Part shown: piece after piece, positions 1-4,748 of the stretch
How the letters are laid out: every line of letters starts with the position of its first letter
Numbering within the stretch: the stretch's first letter is position 1
Assembly: GCA_937942115.1 (NCBI GenBank)
Contig: CALDFY010000172.1
Coordinates: forward strand, 1-9,940
DNA length: 9,940 nt
Direction of reading: 5' to 3'
Origin: an uncultured Anaerolineae bacterium
Lineage (GTDB): Bacteria; Chloroflexota; Anaerolineae; B4-G1; DUEL01
Made by a program: the position numbers and the translations under genes
Notes under the pieces: model-generated
The model's database searches: none
Told to the model about the DNA's origin: nothing
The model's input: only the letters and a program-made list of their open reading frames with translations

Positions 1-120
1 TATATATACGATCTGACTGGTGAAAGTCCGACAACGCAAAGATATTACGTTAGCAATGGTAATCTCGTGAGAAATGTCGGCGGGAACACTTCTATCCTAG
101 CACGCGGTCTGGAGAGCGTG
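1..120 (+). pseudogene. Possible 3' remnant of a prepilin-like gene, cut by the window edge and broken near the M42 gene end
   Basis: Frame 1 is open from the first base and reads a protein-like stretch including RYYVSNGNLVRNVGG and NTSILARGLESVQ. The aromatic, Gly, Leu-Val-Arg, Gly-Gly, Ser, Leu-Ala-Arg spacing resembles the C-terminal part of minor pilins of the PilW/PulJ type. This is recalled resemblance, not an alignment. Bases 1-110 are visibly AT-rich, whereas sequence after about 115 is GC-rich and encodes the M42 C-terminus on the other strand. In the plus frame the residues beyond about codon 41 are only antisense of the peptidase and do not look like a pilin. I infer a gene whose 3' end was lost at a rearrangement junction around 105-120. 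It could also be an intact short tail or a chance open frame. Only the end is visible, so start and full function cannot be judged. Confidence 0.33.
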
Positions 121-1083
121 CAGGAGGAGCCGGACGGCCCCCTCCACGTCCTCCCCGTCCACCATTTCGCTGGGGGTGTGGATATAGCGGCAGGGGATAG
201 AGAGACAGCCGGAAGGGACACCGGAGCGGGTCAGTTGCATCGCCGCCGCGTCGGTCGTGCCCCGCTCCAGGACTTCCATTTGGTATGGCACTCCCGCCGC
301 CTCCGCCGCGTGCACCAGCCACTCCCGTACCACAGGATGGGCGATCATCCCGGCATCCTGCACTTTGACTGCCGGTCCCTTTCCCAGTTCCACCGCCATG
401 GGTCGGCTCTCCGGCGTGTCTCCCGTCCCGGTCACATCCACAGCAATGGCCATATCCGGCTCAATCCCGTAGGCCGCCGTCCGGGCGCCGGAGAGCGTCG
501 TCTCTTCCTGGACGCTGAAGACGAAGTGGACTTCGTGGGGGGTCGGTCCGAGCCGCCGCAGCGTCTCCACCAGAACGGCGCAGCCGATGCGGTCGTCCAT
601 CGCTTTGGCGACCAGCCGCCGGCCCTGGACGGCGAAGGGCCGCTCAAAGACGGCTGCGTCCCCCACCCGCACGGGGCAATCCGCCCGACCGGTCGCGCCC
701 ACGTCTATGTACAGTTGTTCAAACGTCGGGGCCTTATTCGGATCTTCCCGTTTCTCCGACCCGATGACGCCGAGGGTGCCGTTCTCAAAGCGGACGCGCG
801 CGCCCAGGCAGGTGAGGGGCGAGACGCCGCCGATAGGGGTGAACCGCAGGAAGCCCTTCTCATCTACGTAGGTGGCCATGACGCCGATTTCGTCCATATG
901 GGCCGCCAGCATGATACGGCGCCCGTTGCCGGTCCCCCGGCGGACGGCGACCAGACTGCCCAGCGGGGTCACCCGGACTTCGTCGGCGTAGGGTTCCACT
1001 TCTGCGCGCAGGACGGCGCGGATGGTGTCTTCAAAGCCGGAAGGGCCGAAGGTTTCGGTGAATTTGCGGATCAGGTCGTGCAT
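97..1083 (-). CDS. M42 family metallo-aminopeptidase (TET type), copy 1, 328 aa
   Basis: Cytoplasmic di-metal (Zn/Co) aminopeptidase that removes N-terminal residues from short peptides. M42 enzymes usually assemble into tetrahedral dodecamers with an inner chamber. Expected active-site residues are all visible: His62 in AHMDEIG, bridging Asp163 in AMDDRIG, catalytic Glu193 and ligand Glu194 in SVQEET, Asp216 in AVDVT, and His302 in YIHTPSE. The insert between about residues 65 and 155 matches the M42 dimerisation (PDZ-like) domain. Length is slightly below the usual 340-360 aa but nothing essential is missing. The ATG follows GGAGGAG with a 4-nt gap, so the start is well supported. It is separated from the other two M42 genes by vapBC, so it probably has its own transcript, divergent from vapB across 82 bp. 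Older annotations may call this family endoglucanase or CelM; the motifs support a peptidase. Exact substrate preference (Glu/Asp, Leu or Lys type) cannot be read from sequence. Confidence 0.95.
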   Translation of the reverse strand: MHDLIRKFTETFGPSGFEDTIRAVLRAEVEPYADEVRVTPLGSLVAVRRGTGNGRRIMLAAHMDEIGVMATYVDEKGFLRFTPIGGVSPLTCLGARVRFENGTLGVIGSEKREDPNKAPTFEQLYIDVGATGRADCPVRVGDAAVFERPFAVQGRRLVAKAMDDRIGCAVLVETLRRLGPTPHEVHFVFSVQEETTLSGARTAAYGIEPDMAIAVDVTGTGDTPESRPMAVELGKGPAVKVQDAGMIAHPVVREWLVHAAEAAGVPYQMEVLERGTTDAAAMQLTRSGVPSGCLSIPCRYIHTPSEMVDGEDVEGAVRLLLHALQTAC

Positions 1084-1085
1084 GT

Positions 1086-1103
1086 TTCTCCTCCGGCGGA
1101 GAA
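1086..1103. promoter_or_regulatory. Perfect 6-bp inverted repeat over the M42 copy 1 ribosome binding site
   Basis: TTCTCC (1086-1091) and GGAGAA (1098-1103) are perfect inverted arms around a 6-nt centre. On the minus strand the second arm forms part of the GGAGGAG ribosome binding site of the peptidase, so the RNA hairpin could partly mask it. The repeat also ends just upstream of the proposed vapB -35 box, so it could instead be an operator for the AbrB-type antitoxin. Both roles are inference, and chance is possible for arms this short. Confidence 0.35.
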
Positions 1104-1106
1104 TGG

Positions 1107-1134
1107 TTGCTTTGCCGCAAAAACGTGATACAAT
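1107..1134 (+). promoter_or_regulatory. vapBC promoter with extended -10
   Basis: The -10 box TACAAT (1129-1134) matches the sigma-70 consensus at 5 of 6 positions and is preceded by TG one base upstream (1126-1127), an extended -10. The best -35 candidate is TTGCTT (1107-1112) with a 16-bp spacer, only 3 of 6, which an extended -10 can compensate. RNA would start near 1141, leaving a leader of about 25 nt before the vapB GTG. Seen by eye only. Confidence 0.55.
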
Positions 1135-1165
1135 TTAGAAAACTCCTTCTTCAGCGAGGTAGAAC

Positions 1166-1411
1166 GTGAAAATCGTTGTTCGCTCCAGTGAAGCCGATGT
1201 AATGGTTCTTCCCGTTCGTCTGATGGATGCGCTGGGCCTACAGGACGGGGACCTGGTGCAGGCTCGTGTAGATCATCAGGCTCTGCGTCTTGCCCGGCTG
1301 GGGCGCTTTCTTGAATTGCGCGGTGCGCTCGCCGATGACGAGGAGTTTGACCGGGCGATGGATCTTTTGGATAAAGCGTGGGAGATATGGAGCCCCCCCT
1401 TCTCTGTTTAG
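1166..1411 (+). CDS. vapB: AbrB/MazE/SpoVT-fold antitoxin (VapB)
   Basis: Antitoxin of a type II VapBC pair: it binds VapC to block its RNase activity and, through the AbrB-like swapped-hairpin DNA-binding domain, normally represses its own promoter. The 81-aa protein has the expected layout. Residues 1-50 are the beta-rich DNA-binding part, with MDALGLQDGDLVQARVD typical of SpoVT/AbrB proteins. Residues 50-75 (RGALADDEEFDRAMDLLDKA) form the acidic helical tail that contacts toxin. The start is GTG at 1166, with GAGG at 1156-1159 six nucleotides upstream; no better ATG exists. The gene ends inside vapC with a 25-nt overlap, as expected for a translationally coupled pair. A run of seven C lies in its last codons (1393-1399). 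The pair is inserted between minus-strand peptidase genes. Confidence 0.88.
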   Translation: MKIVVRSSEADVMVLPVRLMDALGLQDGDLVQARVDHQALRLARLGRFLELRGALADDEEFDRAMDLLDKAWEIWSPPFSV

Positions 1412-1827
1412 ATACTGACGTGCTAATCGCCTATCTTAAAGGACGGGAACCCGCCGCTACAGCGGTCGCCTATGCGGTTCAGGAATGGATGTGCTTCGTC
1501 ACCGCCATTACAGTATATGAACTTCTCTTTGGTCTGGCTCGCGCTCAAAGGGCGATTGGCGAAGAAGACCTACTGGACGTGTTGGATGTTCTGCCTCTGG
1601 ATCGCGCAGCGGCTCGCCGGGCAGCCGGCTTACATGATGAGTTAATTCGCCACAATATGGACATCGGGATCAAAGACGTACTGATTGCCGCTATCTGCTT
1701 GGAACACTCGCTTCCTCTACTCACCCTCAACGAACGCCACTTTCGCAGAGTCCCAAGCCTTCGGGTACTTACCCCCCCTGACATTCTGGCCTTCGGGATG
1801 ACCTCTCTTCATCCCCGGCGCGGGTAG
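1387..1827 (+). CDS. vapC: PIN-domain ribonuclease toxin (VapC)
   Basis: Mg-dependent endoribonuclease toxin; relatives cut tRNA or rRNA, but the target here is unknown. From the ATG at 1387 the protein is 146 aa with the PIN acidic residues in order: Asp9 in LDTDVLI, Glu45 in TVYELLFG, Asp97 in GIKDVLIAA, and Asn115 in LTLNERHFRRV, a common position-4 substitution. An in-frame GTG at 1378 is an alternative start. I prefer 1387 because the PIN strand begins only a few residues later and GGGAG lies just upstream, although its 2-nt gap is tight; coupling with vapB probably helps. The C-terminus (residues about 127-146, PPDILAFG onwards) runs past the usual end of VapC proteins, and its last 59 nt are also coding on the other strand for the M42 copy 2 tail. 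Catalytic residues look intact, so an active toxin is likely. Confidence 0.9.
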   Translation: MEPPLLCLDTDVLIAYLKGREPAATAVAYAVQEWMCFVTAITVYELLFGLARAQRAIGEEDLLDVLDVLPLDRAAARRAAGLHDELIRHNMDIGIKDVLIAAICLEHSLPLLTLNERHFRRVPSLRVLTPPDILAFGMTSLHPRRG

Positions 1828-2857
1828 AGAAATCCAGATCACTGCGCCTCAGCCGGGCCAGGCTCTCCCGCATCAGCCGGACGGTGTTTTCCAGGTCCGC
1901 TGGGGAGAGCAGGCTGACGGGGCTGTGGATGTAGCGGCAGGGGACGGCGACGGTGCCGCAGGGGACGCCTTCCCGGGCCAGGTGGATGGCGCCGGAGTCG
2001 GTGCCGCCAATACCCGGTTGCTTGAACTGGTAAGGGATGCCCAGTGCTTCCGCCGTCTCCACCAGTAGCCGCAATAGACCCCGGTGGGCAATGAACGTGT
2101 GGTCCATCACCGTGATCGCCGGCCCTTTGCCCAATTCGGATGTCGGACTGACGTCCTTCTTTTTGGGCAGGTCGTCGGCGATGGTGCCCTCCAGGGCAAA
2201 GGCGCCATCGGGGCGGTTGGCGTAGGCGGCGACGCGCGCGCCCCGCAACCCCACTTCCTCCTGCACGGTGAAGACCGCGTACAGGTCGTGGGGAAGCCGC
2301 CCGCCGCGCACCAGTTCCGCCAGGACCGCACAACCGGCGCGGTCGTCAAAAGATTTCCCCTTGACCAGCGCGCCCATCTCTTCAAAACGGGTGGCGAAGA
2401 CGATGGGGGTTCCCAGCGGGGCCAACCGCTGGGCCTCATCTTTCCCCTTTGCCCCGATGTCCACCAGCAACTGGTCTATCTTGACGACCTTCTCGTCCTC
2501 TCCCTGTTCCAGGAGATGGACAGGCTTGAGGCCGATGACGCCGGGGATACGGTCCGGTCCCACCCAGACCTGAGCGCCGGGGAGGACCCGGTCGTCTATG
2601 CCACCGATGGCGCGCACGCGCAGGCCCCCCGAATCGTCGTGCCCCACGACCATCAGCCCGATTTCATCCATGTGGGCCGTCAGCAGAACCCGCAGGCGGT
2701 CCGCGCCGGTCCCCTCCCGGAAGACATGGAGGTTCCCCAGCGCGTCCACCCACATCCGGTCCGCGAACCCTTCCAGCGCCCGGCGCAGGACCTGTCGGAC
2801 TTCTTTTTCGTGGCCCGAAGGGCCAAAGGCTTCGGAGAGTTCTTTTAAAATCTCCAC
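1769..2857 (-). CDS. M42 family metallo-aminopeptidase (TET type), copy 2, 362 aa
   Basis: Second cytoplasmic M42 aminopeptidase. Visible metal and catalytic residues: His62 (AHMDEIG), bridging Asp171 (SFDDRAG), Glu200 and Glu201 (TVQEEVG), and His311 (RYIHSP). The fifth ligand position carries Glu223 (ALEGT) where copies 1 and 3 have Asp in DVT. Glu occurs here in some M42 lineages, so this marks a separate subgroup rather than a dead enzyme. The start is GTG at 2857, with GAGGAG about 10 nt upstream. It begins 7 nt after the stop of copy 3, whose end contains that ribosome site, so the two are almost certainly co-transcribed and coupled. Residues from about 338 on (a charged Arg/Ser/Glu-rich tail) go past the normal end of the family, and residues 344-362 overlap the 3' end of vapC antisense. 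The tail probably arose when the original stop was lost. Confidence 0.95.
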   Translation of the reverse strand: MEILKELSEAFGPSGHEKEVRQVLRRALEGFADRMWVDALGNLHVFREGTGADRLRVLLTAHMDEIGLMVVGHDDSGGLRVRAIGGIDDRVLPGAQVWVGPDRIPGVIGLKPVHLLEQGEDEKVVKIDQLLVDIGAKGKDEAQRLAPLGTPIVFATRFEEMGALVKGKSFDDRAGCAVLAELVRGGRLPHDLYAVFTVQEEVGLRGARVAAYANRPDGAFALEGTIADDLPKKKDVSPTSELGKGPAITVMDHTFIAHRGLLRLLVETAEALGIPYQFKQPGIGGTDSGAIHLAREGVPCGTVAVPCRYIHSPVSLLSPADLENTVRLMRESLARLRRSDLDFSTRAGDEERSSRRPECQGG

Positions 2858-2864
2858 TTTCCCA

Positions 2865-3917
2865 TTACTCCTCTTCCCAACGGGGCCGGAAATCCGCCTC
2901 CAATCCGGCGGCGAAGAGGGCCAGCAGACGGCCGGCCCGCTCCACGTCCTTCAGCGAGACCGTCTCCACCGGCTGGTGCATGTAGCGGAGGGGAACCGAG
3001 ACCAGACCCGTAGGCACGCCCTCGCGGCTCACCTGGATGGCCCAGGCGTCGGTGCCGCTGCGGCCCGGGATGGGGTCTATCCGGTAGGGGATTTCGTTGG
3101 CCTCGGCGACCTTCTTCAGCCGCTCCACCACCGCCGGATGGAAGTTCGGCCCGACGCCGATGGCGACCCCTTCTCCCAGCGGGAAGGTCAGGTGGTTGGG
3201 CACGCCGGCCTGCTGCCCAAAGGTGACGTCCACCGCGACGGCCATATCGGGGGCGACGCCGTAGGCGGCGGTGGTGGCGCCGTAGAGCCCCACTTCCTCC
3301 TGGACCGTCGCCACGGCGACCACGTCCCAGGCGTGAGATGTGCGGGAGAGGTGCTCCAGGGCCAGCGTCAGCACCGCCACCGAGACCCGGTTATCCAGCG
3401 CCTTGCCCGCCAGCAGGCCGTTTTTCAGTTCTACGGCCTCCCGCCGGAAGGAGACGGGATCACCCACCCGGACGACGGCCTTCAGTTCCTCTTCCGGCAG
3501 TCCTACGTCCACGAACAGTTCCTCCCAGGGGAGGGTCTTATCCCGCCGGTCGGGGGGGACGACGTGGGGCGGGCGCATCCCCACAACGCCGGGGAGGTCC
3601 CGCCGTCCGTGGACGACGACCTCTGTCCCCGGCAGGACGCGCCGGTCGGCCCCGCCCGCGCGGGTGATGCGCAGGAAGCCCTTTTCTATGCCCGTCACCC
3701 GTAACCCGATTTCGTCCATATGGGCGGCGAACATCAGGGCGGGGCGGGGCTCCGGGCCGGAGCCGCGCCGACGGCCGATGAGGCTCCCCAGGCCGTCGGT
3801 CTGAATCTCATCCACCAGCGAGGCCCACAGGTCGCGCACCAGGGCCCGCACCGGTTCTTCGTGTCCGGGCAGGCCGGGAACTTCCGAGAGTCTTTTCAGC
3901 AGTTGGAACGTTTCCAT
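2865..3917 (-). CDS. M42 family metallo-aminopeptidase (TET type), copy 3, first gene of the pair, 350 aa
   Basis: Third cytoplasmic M42 aminopeptidase and the promoter-proximal gene of the 3917-1769 pair. Active-site residues are present: His66 (AHMDEIG), bridging Asp175 (ALDNRVS), Glu207 and Glu208 (TVQEEVG), Asp230 (AVDVT), and His314 (RYMHQP). Length is normal. The three copies differ clearly outside the motifs, for example DNR here against DDR in the others and VEL/KNGLLAGKAL before the bridging Asp, so they are old paralogs rather than a recent duplication. The ATG at 3917 has AAGGAG only about 13 nt upstream, inside a small palindrome, so initiation may be weak or controlled; the protein begins where the family normally does, which supports the start. 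Together with copies 1 and 2 it could build mixed peptidase particles, as known for Pyrococcus TET2/TET3, but that is inference. Confidence 0.95.
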   Translation of the reverse strand: METFQLLKRLSEVPGLPGHEEPVRALVRDLWASLVDEIQTDGLGSLIGRRRGSGPEPRPALMFAAHMDEIGLRVTGIEKGFLRITRAGGADRRVLPGTEVVVHGRRDLPGVVGMRPPHVVPPDRRDKTLPWEELFVDVGLPEEELKAVVRVGDPVSFRREAVELKNGLLAGKALDNRVSVAVLTLALEHLSRTSHAWDVVAVATVQEEVGLYGATTAAYGVAPDMAVAVDVTFGQQAGVPNHLTFPLGEGVAIGVGPNFHPAVVERLKKVAEANEIPYRIDPIPGRSGTDAWAIQVSREGVPTGLVSVPLRYMHQPVETVSLKDVERAGRLLALFAAGLEADFRPRWEEE

Positions 3918-3924
3918 CCGGTGT

Positions 3925-3937
3925 GAAGGACTCCTTC
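3925..3937. promoter_or_regulatory. 13-bp palindrome upstream of M42 copy 3
   Basis: GAAGGA (3925-3930) and TCCTTC (3932-3937) are perfect arms about a single central base. The only Shine-Dalgarno-like AAGGAG for the peptidase start at 3917 falls in this palindrome. It could be a protein operator or a small translational element. With one central base, an RNA hairpin would use only about 4 bp. Chance remains possible. Confidence 0.3.
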
Positions 3938-4061
3938 AGGAATAGGATGCAGCTCAACGCGGATGAACGCAGATTTTCTTTGCGGATGCCTGAGGTTGGA
4001 TCCCCCCCCGTTATTTCCGATAAAGTCTAACGGTAGTCGGTAGCCGGATCGGCGTCTCTTC
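3938..4061. other. Intergenic region between the Thr-Pro protein and M42 copy 3
   Basis: No gene seen. GCGGATGAACGCAGATTTTC followed by a second GCGGATG (about 3959-3987) is a phrase I associate with dispersed intergenic repeats in Chloroflexota, from memory only. A run of eight C sits at 4002-4009. CCGTTA (4008-4013) and TAACGG (4028-4033) form a 6-bp inverted repeat around 14 nt. There is no T-tract, so it is not a convincing terminator. I found no clear minus-strand -35/-10 pair for the peptidase genes. Confidence 0.35.
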
Positions 4062-4670
4062 TCATGCGCAGACGGCGGAGGTCTTCGGGGACTGCCCTGA
4101 AAGAGGAGAGGGGGTAAGGGATGGCGTTTCAGTCGGGCCGGCCGTTGGGGAGACCGTGTCGGTCGGCGCCAGCGAGGCGGTGGGCGGCGGAGGCATCGGG
4201 GGCATCGGTGTCTCCGTCGGCGTTTCGGTCGGTGTGGGCGTCGGCGTTTCGGTCGGTGTGGGCGTCGCCGTCGGCGTGGGGGTGTCTGTCGGCACCGGGG
4301 TGGCCGTCGGCGTCTGAGTCGGCGTGGGGGTCGCGGTGGGCGTCGGTGTGTCGGTCGGCGTCGGTGTGGACGTCGGCGTGGACGTCGGCGTCGGCGTGGA
4401 CGTCGGCGTCGGGGTGGGGGTCGGGGTATAAGTCGGCGGCCACCACTGGGTCGGCGTCGCCTCCAGCGTCGGCGTGGGCGGAGCGGGCGTGAACGTGTGG
4501 GTGGGGGTCTCCGTCACCACGGTCGGCACCGGTGTGGGCCGGGCAGGGGTAGAATACAGGTAGAGAAGGACAAACCCCAGGCAATAGCAGGGGATAGTCA
4601 ACAGAATAATCCCCAGCAGGGTCATCTGCAGGGGGGTTAACCCCAGGCGGCTCTGTGGCTCGGCGTCCAT
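4062..4670 (-). CDS. Single-pass membrane protein with long Thr-Pro repeat stalk, function unknown, 202 aa
   Basis: No enzymatic domain is recognisable. Residues 1-14 form a short polar N-terminus, residues about 15-39 (LQMTLLGIILLTIPCYCLGF and on) form one transmembrane helix with two Cys, and from residue 41 nearly everything is Thr, Pro, Ser and Ala in TP dipeptides to about residue 155, followed by a Pro/Met/Ser-rich end. The likely topology is cytoplasmic N-terminus with the stalk outside. Such stalks are extended, often glycosylated wall-spanning segments in Gram-positive-like and Chloroflexota cells. No sorting motif follows the stalk and no globular domain is present, so it may be a spacer, a surface coat, or a protein that lost its outer domain. 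I place the start at ATG 4670 because an upstream in-frame ATG at 4706 lies inside the -35 box. It has no Shine-Dalgarno site, consistent with leaderless translation. It lies 78 nt downstream of the FAD/FeS gene on the same strand. Confidence 0.72.
   Translation of the reverse strand: MDAEPQSRLGLTPLQMTLLGIILLTIPCYCLGFVLLYLYSTPARPTPVPTVVTETPTHTFTPAPPTPTLEATPTQWWPPTYTPTPTPTPTSTPTPTSTPTSTPTPTDTPTPTATPTPTQTPTATPVPTDTPTPTATPTPTETPTPTPTETPTETPMPPMPPPPTASLAPTDTVSPTAGPTETPSLTPSPLSGQSPKTSAVCA
4201..4440 (-). repeat. Hexanucleotide-type coding repeats (Thr-Pro codons)
   Basis: On the plus strand the tract is built of GTCGGC, GTCGGT, GTGGGC and similar hexamers, the reverse complement of alternating Thr and Pro codons. 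A perfect 24-nt tandem duplication is seen at 4215-4238 and 4239-4262, showing recent unit gain. Because units are multiples of 6, length changes keep the frame and only change stalk length. Confidence 0.85.
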
Positions 4671-4678
4671 ACGGCTTA

Positions 4679-4706
4679 ATGATAGCACAAACCGGGGGAG
4701 TGTCAA
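4679..4706 (-). promoter_or_regulatory. Strong sigma-70-type promoter of the Thr-Pro protein gene
   Basis: On the minus strand TTGACA (4706-4701) is a perfect -35 box, followed by a 16-bp spacer and TATCAT (4684-4679), with TGC directly before it giving an extended -10. Transcription should start about 7 nt after the -10 box, near 4671-4672, immediately before the ATG at 4670. This predicts a leaderless or nearly leaderless mRNA and rules out the in-frame ATG at 4706 as the start. Confidence 0.75.
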
Positions 4707-4748
4707 TGATGCGGAGTAGACTATCTGTGTTCTCTACGCCCTCTGTGG

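Noticed and set aside
67..3704. Long plus-strand open frames opposite the three M42 genes (67-1128, 2084-2848, 2598-3704)
   Set aside because: Antisense shadows of well-conserved peptidases; compositionally odd and without domain signs. Only the first ~40 codons at the left edge look protein-like.
97..3917. Endoglucanase / CelM label for the M42 proteins
   Set aside because: An old annotation for this family; the AHMDEIG, D(D/N)R, QEE, DVT or EGT and YIH/YMH metal motifs are those of aminopeptidases.
4201..4440. CRISPR-like or operator array in the hexamer repeats
   Set aside because: No spacers, period is 6 nt, and the repeats are explained as Thr-Pro codons of a membrane-anchored stalk.
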